Position numbers and translations under genes: made by a program. From positions 1 to 50,929 of IMG/VR virus record IMGVR_UViG_3300009103_000676: a stretch of DNA of 50,929 nucleotides. One strand, 5' to 3'. This document shows, piece by piece, positions 16,306 through 25,174 of this stretch. Numbering within the stretch: position 1 is the stretch's first letter; every line of letters starts with the position of its first letter. Source of the DNA: a virus. The notes under the pieces were generated by a model, which worked only from the letters and a program-made list of their open reading frames with translations, was not told the origin of the DNA and ran no database searches.

Positions 16306-16790
16306 TTTGTAAGTTCATATTCAAAATTTTGTGTCTCTTTGTTTATACTAATTTGTTTTGCACCATTTCTAATATGATAATGTGTTGCCATTGGTGTTAA
16401 TGGCGATAAGGTAACTAATCTTTTAATCTTATTCTTTTTAGCCCACTCTATTACCTTTTTCATAATCTCTTTACCTGCACCTCTCTTACGAGACCATACC
16501 GTATATGCAATAGCATTATTCTTTTCATTTTTTATATCTGCAAGTTCACTCATCATATCTAATTCTTTTATATTGTGAGGAATATCGTTTGTAAATGCAA
16601 CACAAATAATACCTTCAATCTCATCTTCATATTTTAATCCATATATCTTTCTACCTTTAGTTATTCTCCAACCTAAAGTTAGTTCAGGTCTTACAGGATC
16701 CTCCTCAACATCTATGTCATCTAGTTCAACTAGTTCAGTTCCTTTAACCCACTTATAAAAGTTTTTAAATTTATCTTTAAATAATTCCAT
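16302..16790 (-). CDS. GNAT-family acetyltransferase
   Basis: The 162-residue protein carries the GNAT acetyl-CoA motif in AYTVWSRKRGAGKEIMKKVI (about 95-114), followed by AKKNKIKRLVTLSPLTPMATHYHIRNGAK, the usual strand and helix with the C-terminal YxxNG-like end. GNAT enzymes acetylate amines of proteins or small molecules. The substrate is unknown. It starts immediately at the stop of DNA polymerase and is followed by a 42-residue peptide gene. Confidence 0.8.
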   Translation of the reverse strand: MELFKDKFKNFYKWVKGTELVELDDIDVEEDPVRPELTLGWRITKGRKIYGLKYEDEIEGIICVAFTNDIPHNIKELDMMSELADIKNEKNNAIAYTVWSRKRGAGKEIMKKVIEWAKKNKIKRLVTLSPLTPMATHYHIRNGAKQISINKETQNFEYELTK

Positions 16791-19273
16791 TAGAAAAATG
16801 CCTCCAAACTTGCTTGAGGTTCAGCGTGCCAACCTATTGAACCTAATATAAACCTCATCGGGTCTAAAAATGTTTTCTCAAATTGTAATTCATAATCTAT
16901 ATATTCTTTCAGTTCAAACTCTCTCGGAAGAGTAGCAAGATAAGAACATACATTAAACTTAAATGGATTAGGTTCTTTTAATAAAACAAACTTAATCTTA
17001 TCTCCTTCTTGTATTGATGGATACTTATGGTCTAATCTTTTATCTTTTAAATGATAATTGTATATGAGACTACCTTTGATATGTATTGGTGTTCCTTTAA
17101 TGAATATAGTACTAGCACTATAATACTTTCTTAAATTATTACAACTTCTAGGAAAAGCAATTTGTTCTGGTTCAAAATTTGTAAATTTCTTTTTAAAGTC
17201 TGCAATAAAATTATGTAAATCAGATTCTTCTTTATTCATAATCAATCTAATTGCTTCTTTAATTGCAACTCTACATACTTCTGGCGTTGAAGATTTAACT
17301 GCTTCAATACCCATTATCTTTAGTTTAGGTTCTTCATATCTAAAACCTTCTTCATCAAGTACATTAAGCATATATCTTTTCTTAGCAGTCCATATACCTT
17401 TATCAGCAATTACTTCTCGTTTCATAACCATTTTTTGTCCAATCGCATTGGTATAATCTGCAAGTTCATTAAAACACTTTTCTATAAATGGTTCTATTCT
17501 ACTATCTACAACTCTATTAATAAAGTTTATTGTTTGTTCTTTAGTTTTATCCTTACATACTTTATTAACTAGTTCATCTAATCTTAAATAAATTGAATCT
17601 GTATCAGACGCAACAATATAATCTTGTTTTGTTTTTAATATATTATTAATATATTCATTTACTTTTTTCTCAATATACTGAATAATAAATTGACCAGAAG
17701 TAGTAATCGCTGTTGCTTGATTAACATTATAATATCTAAAGTATTGATTACCTATGGCACCATAAGCACTATTCAATGATATTTTCTTTGCCCATTGAAT
17801 ATTATGACATCTACTAGTTTCTTTTGCATAGATTGGGTCTTTTGTTTTTTGATAATTTTTCTTTGCTTCAAACTCTAACTTCTTAAATTCTACTCGGTCA
17901 TTGTACATCTTCTCCATTATCTTCGGTAAGAAACCTTGATTATCTATTTTAAACATAGCACCATTTGGAGTAATAGTACAACCTTTATCTTTTAAATAAT
18001 TTAATTCTACTTTTTTCTTTATCATATTATTAACACTAATACCTTCAGGATTAACACCTACCATTTTTTCTGGAGATATATTATACTGCATAATCAAATG
18101 TGGATATAGTGAGTTAATATCAAATGAAACAATCCATTTATGTTGACCGACCTGTGGTGACTTAACATAAGCACCAACATACTTCTCATCTTTTGCTTGT
18201 TCTATTCTTGGTGGGATTTGAATATTATCTTTTAATAAATGATTATAAATTAATGTATCCCATAATCTAACTTCTGAAAATACATCTTGGTAATTAATCT
18301 TTGCTTCATACGCCATAGTTAATACAAGTTCAATCAACTTTAATTTATCTTCTAGTTCATCAACTATCTCAACATCTTTAATATTGTAATCTACAAACGA
18401 TTGAAAGTCATTGGTGTACCACTCTCTAAATGTATCATATGGGTTGGCGTCTTTACCATTACTGCCAAGTTCTACTTTAGCAATATAATCTAGTTTATAA
18501 CTTTCTTGTCTAACTGGAATAAATTTTTTATAGATGTCAAGGTAATCTAACATAGTGATACCTTTAATATCATATGCCGTTTGTGTCTGACCTCTTACGG
18601 TTATCTGTTCACTATCAATTAATCCCCAAGGAGATAACTTATTAATTACTTTATCTCCAACTAATAATTTAATTCTATTACATAGATATGGCAAATCAAA
18701 AAACTTTGTATTCCATCCTGTAATAATATCTGGATAATTCTTTGTCCAAAATTTGAAAAACTCCATTAATAATTGTTTTTCATTTTGACACTCAATATAG
18801 GTTACATCTGCTCTCTTTGAAAAATAAGGTTTGGTTCCCCAGGTGATAATGTTCTTATTGGATTGGTTCTTAATAGTAAGACATAAGATTTCCTCTATAG
18901 GATTTTCTACATCTGGGAAACCTTTTTCAGCGGTTACCTCAATATCTAATGTAAATATCTTAATCAGGTTCTTATCGTATTGTATATCACCTGGGTATTC
19001 TTCAGCGATGTATTGAAAATGGTATCTCTCATTTCCGTACAATGCACTATTAGAATTCTGATAATTTCTTTTAAATTCTCTTGCTTTGGGTATACTATTA
19101 AATGTGATTGGTTTTAAATTTTGACCTTGAAGATTTTTATGTGGACTATCTTCGTGTGTGATTGAAAACAATGTTGGTTTAAAGTTAATCTTTTCTTTAA
19201 ATTCTTTTCCTTCGTGGATTCCTCTAACTAAAAGATTACCTCTATGTTCAATTACATCTTTATAAAAATTCAT
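16790..19273 (-). CDS. 43: DNA polymerase gp43 (family B)
   Basis: The 827-residue family-B polymerase has an intact 3'-5' exonuclease: ExoI TLDIEV (about 110), ExoII GWNTKFFDLPYL (about 190) and ExoIII YNIKDVEIV. The polymerase motifs are DINSLYPHLIMQYN (motif A), KKISLNSAYGAIGN (motif B) and SDTDSIYL (motif C with both catalytic Asp). It is slightly shorter than T4 gp43 (898). It replicates phage DNA with the gp45 clamp. The C-terminus ASLEAFF resembles a clamp-binding tail, as in T4. TAATG couples it to the ferredoxin gene. Confidence 0.97.
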   Translation of the reverse strand: MNFYKDVIEHRGNLLVRGIHEGKEFKEKINFKPTLFSITHEDSPHKNLQGQNLKPITFNSIPKAREFKRNYQNSNSALYGNERYHFQYIAEEYPGDIQYDKNLIKIFTLDIEVTAEKGFPDVENPIEEILCLTIKNQSNKNIITWGTKPYFSKRADVTYIECQNEKQLLMEFFKFWTKNYPDIITGWNTKFFDLPYLCNRIKLLVGDKVINKLSPWGLIDSEQITVRGQTQTAYDIKGITMLDYLDIYKKFIPVRQESYKLDYIAKVELGSNGKDANPYDTFREWYTNDFQSFVDYNIKDVEIVDELEDKLKLIELVLTMAYEAKINYQDVFSEVRLWDTLIYNHLLKDNIQIPPRIEQAKDEKYVGAYVKSPQVGQHKWIVSFDINSLYPHLIMQYNISPEKMVGVNPEGISVNNMIKKKVELNYLKDKGCTITPNGAMFKIDNQGFLPKIMEKMYNDRVEFKKLEFEAKKNYQKTKDPIYAKETSRCHNIQWAKKISLNSAYGAIGNQYFRYYNVNQATAITTSGQFIIQYIEKKVNEYINNILKTKQDYIVASDTDSIYLRLDELVNKVCKDKTKEQTINFINRVVDSRIEPFIEKCFNELADYTNAIGQKMVMKREVIADKGIWTAKKRYMLNVLDEEGFRYEEPKLKIMGIEAVKSSTPEVCRVAIKEAIRLIMNKEESDLHNFIADFKKKFTNFEPEQIAFPRSCNNLRKYYSASTIFIKGTPIHIKGSLIYNYHLKDKRLDHKYPSIQEGDKIKFVLLKEPNPFKFNVCSYLATLPREFELKEYIDYELQFEKTFLDPMRFILGSIGWHAEPQASLEAFF

Positions 19274-19638
19274 TATATATTCTCCATATCTCTTAAATGA
19301 ACAATCAAACCATTATGTTTAGGTGTTAAAATAACTTGACAAGCTAACCTAGAATACATACGGTCATATTCAGGTTGCATTTCCATTAATTCTGTTTCTA
19401 AACTATTATGTTCAGCAGGACCTACTCTATTAATATCTTCTTTTATATTAATATGACAAGTACCACACGCTTGACATCCTCCACAATCGGCAGGAATCTC
19501 ATCAATGGAAGTATTAGCAAATTTCTTTGCCGCTTCCATAATTGTAAAACCTGGCGGTACTTTGACTTCTTGTTTTGTGCCGTCTTTACTTACAAAGTAT
19601 ATTGTCAAAGTATCCTTCTGTTGGATACTATCTGACAT
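19273..19638 (-). CDS. [2Fe-2S] ferredoxin, ISC/adrenodoxin type
   Basis: The 121-residue protein has cysteines at 52, 58 and 61 (Cx5CxxC) plus Cys100 in LACQV, the cluster ligands of adrenodoxin-type ferredoxins. Cys55 is an extra one. Acidic stretches flank the site. It would pass electrons to an oxygenase, reductase or Fe-S assembly partner. The phage also encodes SufE and oxygenases elsewhere in the window. It lies between an Sm-like gene and DNA polymerase, coupled to both by TAATG overlaps, which suggests co-expression with replication. Confidence 0.9.
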   Translation of the reverse strand: MSDSIQQKDTLTIYFVSKDGTKQEVKVPPGFTIMEAAKKFANTSIDEIPADCGGCQACGTCHINIKEDINRVGPAEHNSLETELMEMQPEYDRMYSRLACQVILTPKHNGLIVHLRDMENI

Positions 19639-19928
19639 TATGTTATTAATCCTGGTCCTTGAATAATTTTACTTACACTTTGTTTATAACTAGCAAGTAA
19701 GTCTTGTTTTGGTTCCACCGTTGTTAATATCTTGTCATCTGCAAAAGTAACCGTATCGGTTTCTGCATATGGGATATAAGTGAACATACCAAACTTCATT
19801 GACTTCCCTGCTTCGGGAGCACTTGTTGGATAAATGATATATGGATTTTTGACAGAAGTTGTTCCGTCTTTTTTTGAAATTTCTCCGATAATATCTTCAC
19901 CTGTTATTAGTCTTACTATTTTTACCAT
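19638..19928 (-). CDS. Sm/Hfq-like small protein (paralogue of 40480-40977)
   Basis: The 96-residue protein starts VKIVRLITGEDIIGEI, followed by KNPYIIY, then FADDKILTTVEP and SYKQSV. The protein at 40480-40977 shows the same order: VKIVKIINGTDVV, LDKPLEI, IPKDKILTITNA, SYKKVV. The strand-turn pattern with G-x-D suits an Sm fold, and I recall such Hfq-like proteins in marine T4-like phages. RNA binding is therefore inferred. A perfect promoter lies immediately upstream, giving a very short leader. Confidence 0.7.
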   Translation of the reverse strand: MVKIVRLITGEDIIGEISKKDGTTSVKNPYIIYPTSAPEAGKSMKFGMFTYIPYAETDTVTFADDKILTTVEPKQDLLASYKQSVSKIIQGPGLIT

Positions 19929-19937
19929 AATAACTCC

Positions 19938-19966
19938 ATTATATTATAATTGTTAGTCTTTGTCAA
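19938..19966 (-). promoter_or_regulatory. Consensus sigma70 promoter before the Sm-like gene
   Basis: Minus strand TTGACA (19966-19961), 17-bp spacer, TATAAT (19943-19938): full consensus. The -35 lies inside the last codons of the RimK-like gene. The predicted start is about 3 bases from the ATG at 19928. Confidence 0.85.
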
Positions 19967-21431
19967 TAGGCGGCAATCTCTTACTTAATACGAAAGTCCT
20001 ACTAGGATTTACGCTAGCGTGAAACTGCCTAATCATATCTCTATTTAACAAGACATCCGAACCTGACCTTGGTCTTTGGTCTAGTCCAAATTCTATATCT
20101 TTATAAGTAAACCCATTGAAAGTCATATCTAACAATACGGTTTTTCTTATTTCGCTTGGTTCATCACCAGCGTTTGCTCTAAAAACTCTACTCTCTCCGT
20201 GAATTGGTTTAGTATATGTTTTCTTATTATACTTCCAACTTACCGTTTTACCTTTTATCTTAATATCTTCTGCGTGTAATGAACAAGCTTTAGCTCCATT
20301 ACCTGTATCTAACTTGGCTCTTATCTTACCAATGTCTTCTAATTCTATTGTCTCTAACCAACCTGTTTCTATAATTGATTGTCTATCCCAATTACTTCTA
20401 TCAGAAATATATTTAACAAAGTTTTTAACTAATTGTTTACCAGTAATTGCACCTCCAGGATTTGGTCCTTCAAGGTCTTTATATGCGTAACCTTCATAAT
20501 CAGCACCAGTACCAGGAGAACCATTGACTTCAAGTACATAGTACTTACCATCAACAATAATATGGTCTACTCCAACTACATATGCTTTACTAGCTCTACT
20601 AGCTTTTAAAATAATTTCTATTTCATCATCATTTAATTTATAAGGTACTGCCTTAGCACCTCTATGTGTATTAGTTCTAAAATCAAAAGATGATTGTATT
20701 CTTTTTGTACTAGCAAATATCTTATTATCTGCTACAAAAGTTCTTATATCAAATTTAACAGGCATAAATTCTTGTATTAATAATTCTGCTTCGTGTTTCC
20801 ATAGTGATTGAATAGTAGATACAAGCGACTCATAACTATCACATTTAACAACTCCGATACCTTGCGTACCTGTTAATGTTTTTAATACTACTGGAAACTT
20901 ACCACCTATTAGTTTTACTGCGTCATCTATATTTTTTTCGTTAGATACGAAAGCAGTTCTAGGTGTTGGTATTGCAAACTTTTCAAATAATAATGCTGTT
21001 GTTAATTTATTATTACAAGTTAACATTGAGTTTCTTGTATTAATCATAAACGAACCAGAGTTTTGAAAAGCAGATATGATTGAAAGTCCTGCTTCATCTT
21101 CAACTGCACCTGCTCTAGTAATACAAATGGTGTCTCTACCAATAAATGTATGTTCAGTATCTTTACCATCATAGTTATAGATGGTTAAAGTATTCTTTTC
21201 TTCGTCTTTACCTGTTATGATTGCGTGTCTAGTTTCAATAACTATACACTTGATTTTCAATTCTTCGCAAGTCTCAGCAATCAGACCAACGGTTAATTCC
21301 TTTTTCTCCTTACCACCAACTTTTCTTTTTTTGATGTTCGGATGAGTTTTGGTAACTACCGCTATCTGTATAGTTCTATCAGAACCTTTTTTTGCTTCGG
21401 TTATGAAATCTTTGAAATTTGATACTTGCAT
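19953..21431 (-). CDS. RimK-like ATP-grasp ligase fused to RimB-like retropepsin domain
   Basis: This is a 492-residue fusion. Residues about 100-340 are an ATP-grasp fold with FPVVLKTLTGTQGIGVVKC and VLEVNGSPG, typical of RimK, which adds glutamates to ribosomal protein bS6. Residues about 355-492 match the RimB/zinc-protease family with KLDTGNGAKACSLHA, an aspartic-protease-like DTG motif. RimB trims glutamate tails in Pseudomonas. The N-terminus MQVSNFKDFITEA carries I-T-E at 10-12, a gp21-type cleavage site, so the enzyme may be packaged. It sits between regA and the Sm-like gene, in a translation-control neighbourhood. The substrate is unproven, and another protein could be the target. 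Confidence 0.85.
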   Translation of the reverse strand: MQVSNFKDFITEAKKGSDRTIQIAVVTKTHPNIKKRKVGGKEKKELTVGLIAETCEELKIKCIVIETRHAIITGKDEEKNTLTIYNYDGKDTEHTFIGRDTICITRAGAVEDEAGLSIISAFQNSGSFMINTRNSMLTCNNKLTTALLFEKFAIPTPRTAFVSNEKNIDDAVKLIGGKFPVVLKTLTGTQGIGVVKCDSYESLVSTIQSLWKHEAELLIQEFMPVKFDIRTFVADNKIFASTKRIQSSFDFRTNTHRGAKAVPYKLNDDEIEIILKASRASKAYVVGVDHIIVDGKYYVLEVNGSPGTGADYEGYAYKDLEGPNPGGAITGKQLVKNFVKYISDRSNWDRQSIIETGWLETIELEDIGKIRAKLDTGNGAKACSLHAEDIKIKGKTVSWKYNKKTYTKPIHGESRVFRANAGDEPSEIRKTVLLDMTFNGFTYKDIEFGLDQRPRSGSDVLLNRDMIRQFHASVNPSRTFVLSKRLPPIDKD

Positions 21432-21890
21432 TTATTGACCTTCATTTTTACCTTCTTTGGAAACTTCTTCCTTCTTCTCATCAACTTTCTTACCAATGTT
21501 ATATTTAGCAGAAAGTATCCATTCTTTCTTTTCTTTAAATGGTAATACTTTTATTTGAGATAAAGGCGCTTTGTTTTCAGCTGCCTCTTTTTTTACAATG
21601 GAAATAAGGTTCCAATCTGCTAGTAATACTGCGATTGTATTTCTTCTTTGTATATCGTTTTCGGTCAATGTAGCTTTCTTACCATCTAAAGCAAATAGTT
21701 CTTTGAAGTGAACAATGTAATATTTGCCTTGTTTATGTAATATATGGCAAGATTGAAATAGTGTTTTGTCTTTCCTAGACGCCACGCCTATTCTTGTTAA
21801 AGTCTCTCTAACTTTAAGAAAGTCGTCAGGTTGCTTGATTGTTACCTCTAGCATATCATCTGGCGACCAGTTTAATGTGTCTGTCGTCAT
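21432..21890 (-). CDS. regA: RegA translational repressor
   Basis: The 152-residue protein closely follows T4 RegA (122) in VTIKQPDDFLKVRETLTRIG, KDKTLFQSCHILHKQGKYYIVHFKELF and RRNTIAVLLADW. RegA binds start regions of early mRNAs and blocks translation. Here a short N-terminal extension and an acidic/Lys-rich tail are added. It overlaps gp62 as in the T4 44-62-regA operon. Confidence 0.95.
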   Translation of the reverse strand: MTTDTLNWSPDDMLEVTIKQPDDFLKVRETLTRIGVASRKDKTLFQSCHILHKQGKYYIVHFKELFALDGKKATLTENDIQRRNTIAVLLADWNLISIVKKEAAENKAPLSQIKVLPFKEKKEWILSAKYNIGKKVDEKKEEVSKEGKNEGQ

Positions 21891-22285
21891 TTTCTTTTAT
21901 GTCTCCCACCCTTTTGCAAGGATTGTTTTATAGTTTCAATTTGTTTTCTAGTCAATATGCTGAGAGCGGATTTGGCTTTTTCATTACTATACCCATAATA
22001 CTCTTTTACATACTCTATATCTTTAAGCTTTTCTGCTTTCAACCATTTAGCAAATCGCTTTTTCTTTCTTACTATATTTAGTAAAAAATGATATTGCATA
22101 TTGTTAGGGAGAAAATGATACCCATTCATTTCGTTGGCAGCGATTAAGGTATCATAGTGATAAGACAGACATTTGTTGACCACAAACGCAGGATACTTCT
22201 TTTCCCAAAAGTAGTCTTCGGTATCCATTACATCCTTTTTAGTAAAGTTAATACTATTAAGGTATTCTTTTAACTCGTAAGCCAT
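21887..22285 (-). CDS. 62: Clamp-loader small subunit gp62
   Basis: The 132-residue protein sits between gp44 and RegA, as in T4 (gp62 is 187 residues). The segment FWEKKYPAFVVNKCLSYHYD and the motif NEMNGYHFLPNNMQYHFLLN are characteristic of gp62 homologues. It joins four gp44 subunits to load the gp45 clamp. Its basic C-terminus (GGRHKRK) is notable. TAATG overlap with gp44. Confidence 0.9.
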   Translation of the reverse strand: MAYELKEYLNSINFTKKDVMDTEDYFWEKKYPAFVVNKCLSYHYDTLIAANEMNGYHFLPNNMQYHFLLNIVRKKKRFAKWLKAEKLKDIEYVKEYYGYSNEKAKSALSILTRKQIETIKQSLQKGGRHKRK

Positions 22286-23229
22286 TATTTAAACTTACAA
22301 TTAGCCATTATCTCGGTTAAACAAGCGACCATATTGATTTCTTGGTCTGCGACAAAACCTGCCTTGTATTGATAACCTGCGATAACTAATACTGCTTGAG
22401 GTATTGATTTAGGGTCTAACGCCTTCCACAATACTTCATATAGATTTCTAAACATAGATGATGGTTCTTTATCTATATTCTGAATAACCCATTTACGCAT
22501 ATCATTAAATCTTTTTTCTTTTAATGTTGCGACTAATTCCTTTGTGTTTGTTTCTGATAAACTAAACAATATCCCACTATCAATTTTACCTCTTACTGAA
22601 TATCTTTGAAGTTCGTTGATAGTTCTTCTGAAATCTGGAAAGTGTTTTATAATAAGTTCTGCTAATACTTTCTTATCATAAGGTACTTTTTCATCATCTA
22701 ATATAGTACCTAATCTAATCATCATAGCGTCAGCACATTTTTTTCTATAACCATTTTTGATTGCAAAATCAACTACGGTACAACGACTATGTAATGCTGG
22801 GATTATTTTGTTTTTGAAATTGCAAGTAAATATAAATCTACAATTCTTATAAAAAGTCTCTATAAAATTTCTTAAAGCAGGTTGAACACTATCGGCGTTC
22901 ATATAATCTGCTTCATCAACTATTATAACTTTGTGATTTGCTTCTTTGTCTAAAGAAACCGTACTTGCAAAAGATTTTATTTTAGTTCTTAATGTGTCAA
23001 TTTGACGGCCTTCGTCTGACCCATTAATAATAAGATAATCACATTTTAATTCTTCACATAAGGCACGAGCAACCGTTGTCTTACCTGTACCTGCTGTACC
23101 TGATAAGAGTAGATTACTTATCTCACCTTGTCTTAAAAAAGATTGAAATGTTTGTTTTGTATCTTCTGGAAGGATACAATCTTCAATTGTCTTTGGGCGA
23201 TATTTTTCAACCCACAGAAAGTCTGCCAT
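22285..23229 (-). CDS. 44: Clamp-loader ATPase gp44
   Basis: The 314-residue AAA+ protein has Walker A SGTAGTGKTTVARAL (about 43-57), Walker B VIIVDEADYMN (about 108) and sensor region FIFTCNFKNKI, with an SRC arginine-finger motif (HSRCTVVDF) near 150. The length matches T4 gp44 (319). It opens and loads the sliding clamp gp45 on primer-template DNA. It lies directly downstream of gp45. Confidence 0.96.
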   Translation of the reverse strand: MADFLWVEKYRPKTIEDCILPEDTKQTFQSFLRQGEISNLLLSGTAGTGKTTVARALCEELKCDYLIINGSDEGRQIDTLRTKIKSFASTVSLDKEANHKVIIVDEADYMNADSVQPALRNFIETFYKNCRFIFTCNFKNKIIPALHSRCTVVDFAIKNGYRKKCADAMMIRLGTILDDEKVPYDKKVLAELIIKHFPDFRRTINELQRYSVRGKIDSGILFSLSETNTKELVATLKEKRFNDMRKWVIQNIDKEPSSMFRNLYEVLWKALDPKSIPQAVLVIAGYQYKAGFVADQEINMVACLTEIMANCKFK

Positions 23230-23262
23230 AATATATACTCCATAATAAAATTAAACAAAAAA

Positions 23263-23928
23263 TTATAATTCAGATTCAGGTTCTAAAGCAATCCAATATT
23301 GTACTGGTCTTGTTCTATTAACAAAATGTGAAATTTTTTGTTTTGAAATAGCAACATCATAGTCATCTTCTAACATTTTAAAGTTTTCTGCTTTAAAGTA
23401 TGCCTTAAATTTCTTCGTACTAGTTCCTAAATCAATATCAAACTTATTAGAAGCTTTGTTTTTTCTGTCTTCTGCAATAAGTTTCATAGTTTTACCATCG
23501 CCGATAACTCCGACATCTGGTAAGTTCAAAGTCACCACACCTTTTTGAAGTCTAGCAAAATCAGCTTTCTTTAAAGTAAAAGAAACTTCTGTATCTGGCA
23601 TAGTGATTGATTTTGTAGGTGCAACAATAACAGATTCGTCAGCGAAAGTGTACTTACTTGTAGACCTTCCATCTTTTCCTGTAATACCTACACTTGAACC
23701 ACCATTAAATTTTAAAGATGGTGCTTCAAATAAATCTATTGTTCTTAAAAATTCAGGCAAATCATAGATAGCAAATTGCTCGCTAAAATCTTCTTTAATA
23801 TCTGCCTGTGCTAAAATATTTTTCATAGTAGAAATTGTATTTAATTTCTTACCTGGTTTGATTAAAATATTTTGGTTTATATTTGCAAAGTTTTTTAACA
23901 TTGCAATCGTGTCATTTGATAAGTTCAT
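23263..23928 (-). CDS. 45: Sliding clamp gp45
   Basis: The 221-residue protein matches the T4 clamp (228) in size and in its beginning MNLSNDTIAMLKNFANINQN, with IYDLPEFLRTIDLF and SFTLKKADFARLQKG. Three subunits ring DNA and tether gp43. In T4 the clamp also activates late transcription with gp55. A GGAG site lies before the start, and a perfect promoter overlaps the peroxiredoxin stop upstream. Confidence 0.95.
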   Translation of the reverse strand: MNLSNDTIAMLKNFANINQNILIKPGKKLNTISTMKNILAQADIKEDFSEQFAIYDLPEFLRTIDLFEAPSLKFNGGSSVGITGKDGRSTSKYTFADESVIVAPTKSITMPDTEVSFTLKKADFARLQKGVVTLNLPDVGVIGDGKTMKLIAEDRKNKASNKFDIDLGTSTKKFKAYFKAENFKMLEDDYDVAISKQKISHFVNRTRPVQYWIALEPESEL

Positions 23929-23956
23929 ATCAATATTTCTCCTTCATTATTTAAAC

Positions 23957-23985
23957 ATTATATTATAGTGTGTGTCGTTTGTCAA
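23957..23985 (-). promoter_or_regulatory. Consensus sigma70 promoter for gp45 and the clamp-loader operon
   Basis: Minus strand TTGACA (23985-23980), 17-bp spacer, TATAAT (23962-23957). A second TATAAT follows at 23967-23962 in the spacer. The -35 overlaps the peroxiredoxin stop codon. The leader is about 22 bases with a good ribosome site. Confidence 0.85.
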
Positions 23986-24530
23986 TAGCCACTTGTTAAA
24001 TAATTGACAATATTTTCTGGTGTTGTTTCTACATATGGGTCGCCATCATTACTTTCATTATTGATACCTGGTTCTTCCCACCAGTTTTCAACAACTCCGT
24101 CTTTGACTATTGCCATATATCTCCAACTTCTCATTCCAAAACCTTGTTTAGGTTTGTCAACTAACATACCCATAGCTCTTGTAAATTCTCCTGTGCCATC
24201 TGCAATCAATTTAACTTTTTTGATTCCACTATGATGTGCCCAAGCATTCATAACAAACGAATCATTTACAGATACACAATACACTTCATCTATATTAGAA
24301 GTTCTTATCCTATCGTAATTTGATTCAAAACCAGGAAGTTGTTTTCCAGAACAAGTTGGTGTAAATGCACCAGGCAAACTGAATAAAACAACTCTCTTAC
24401 CTTTAAAGTAATCATCGGTTGTCTTATTAATCCACTCTCCACCAATAGGACATCCGCCTGAAGAATCAGTTGAATAATCGTCTCCTGTTCTTACACGAAA
24501 TCTTACTAATGGTAATTCTTTATTTTTCAT
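23982..24530 (-). CDS. Peroxiredoxin (Prx5/thiol peroxidase type)
   Basis: The 182-residue protein has the peroxidatic Cys60 in SLPGAFTPTCSGKQLPGFE, the Prx5-type PGAFTPxCS motif, and FGMRSWRYMAIVKDGVVENW near the end. Prx5 enzymes reduce hydrogen peroxide and alkyl peroxides using a thiol partner. The extra Cys27 lies near the start and could act as a resolving residue. An auxiliary function against oxidative stress during infection is a fair inference. It has its own promoter and precedes gp45. Confidence 0.92.
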   Translation of the reverse strand: MKNKELPLVRFRVRTGDDYSTDSSGGCPIGGEWINKTTDDYFKGKRVVLFSLPGAFTPTCSGKQLPGFESNYDRIRTSNIDEVYCVSVNDSFVMNAWAHHSGIKKVKLIADGTGEFTRAMGMLVDKPKQGFGMRSWRYMAIVKDGVVENWWEEPGINNESNDGDPYVETTPENIVNYLTSGY

Positions 24531-24555
24531 CGATTCATTTCCTCATTATTCATAT

Positions 24556-24584
24556 AATATAACATAATCTATAAAAGAAGTCAA
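24556..24584 (-). promoter_or_regulatory. Sigma70-type promoter for peroxiredoxin
   Basis: Minus strand TTGACT (24584-24579), 17-bp spacer, TATATT (24561-24556). The leader is about 19 bases with GAGGA. The -35 touches the foot of a perfect inverted repeat just upstream. Confidence 0.75.
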
Positions 24585-24609
24585 TAGGCCGTGGTTTATT
24601 ACGGCCTAT
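24584..24609 (-). terminator. 9-bp perfect inverted repeat after hsp20
   Basis: ATAGGCCGT and ACGGCCTAT pair perfectly around an 8-base loop. On the minus strand it is followed by TGACTTCTTTT, a weak T-rich run. It may end the hsp20 transcript or serve as an operator for the peroxiredoxin promoter, whose -35 abuts it. A second, weaker hairpin (TTTAGCT/AGCTAAA) lies at about 24614-24636. Confidence 0.5.
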
Positions 24610-24657
24610 CAACATTTAGCTAATTAGCGAAGCTAAAACGCCACTCCGCTGTATTAC

Positions 24658-25110
24658 TTATTTAATCTTAATAGTTCTAGGTTTCTTACCTTCAGGGACT
24701 ATTTTAACTAAAGATACTCTTAAAAGACCGTCTTTAAGTTCAGCACCTTTTACTTCCACATCGTCAGCGATAGTAAAAGTTCTGCTAAAGTTTCTTTTAG
24801 CGATACCTTTATGAAGTACACCATCGTTGTCCTCAACTTCTTGCGTTTCTTGGTCTTTCTTTGAAACGATTGTTAGAACATTGTCGGCATATTCAACAGA
24901 AACATCTTCTTTAGAATATCCTGCTAATGCGACTTCTATATCATAAGTCAGTTTACCTGTCTTTCTGATATTGTATGGTGGATAATTTGAGACTCTTGGA
25001 AAGTTTAAGTCTGTATCTAGCATTGACTCAAAATGGTCAAATACTGAATCGAAACCTACACTTATAGGTCTTAAATTATTAAAAAATTGAATTGCTTTTG
25101 AATTGGTCAT
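24658..25110 (-). CDS. Small heat-shock protein Hsp20 (IbpA-like)
   Basis: The 150-residue protein has an alpha-crystallin domain: YDIEVALAGYSKEDVSVEYADNVLTI and then KGIAKRNFSRTFTIADDVEVKGAELKDGLLRV. The C-terminal TIKIK provides the I-x-I anchor that joins oligomers. It holds unfolding proteins in an ATP-independent manner and is common in T4-like marine phages, perhaps for capsid assembly. The leader is about 60 bases with a perfect AAAGGAGGT site and a stem-loop at its 5' end. Confidence 0.95.
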   Translation of the reverse strand: MTNSKAIQFFNNLRPISVGFDSVFDHFESMLDTDLNFPRVSNYPPYNIRKTGKLTYDIEVALAGYSKEDVSVEYADNVLTIVSKKDQETQEVEDNDGVLHKGIAKRNFSRTFTIADDVEVKGAELKDGLLRVSLVKIVPEGKKPRTIKIK

Positions 25111-25147
25111 AATTGAACCTCCTTTTGTTAAGCAAAGTTAATTTTCC

Positions 25148-25169
25148 GAGAACCCATTATGGCGTTCTC
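25148..25169 (-). promoter_or_regulatory. 5' stem-loop in the hsp20 leader
   Basis: GAGAAC...GTTCTC pair (6 bp) with an inner CCA/TGG pair around a short loop. It starts at the predicted first base of the transcript, so it may stabilise the 5' end. The ribosome site is outside it, so a classical thermometer is not supported. Confidence 0.45.
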
Positions 25170-25174
25170 TATAT

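Noticed and set aside
25148-25169. RNA thermometer in the hsp20 leader
   Set aside because: The stem-loop does not include the AAAGGAGGT ribosome site, so temperature-dependent masking is not supported.
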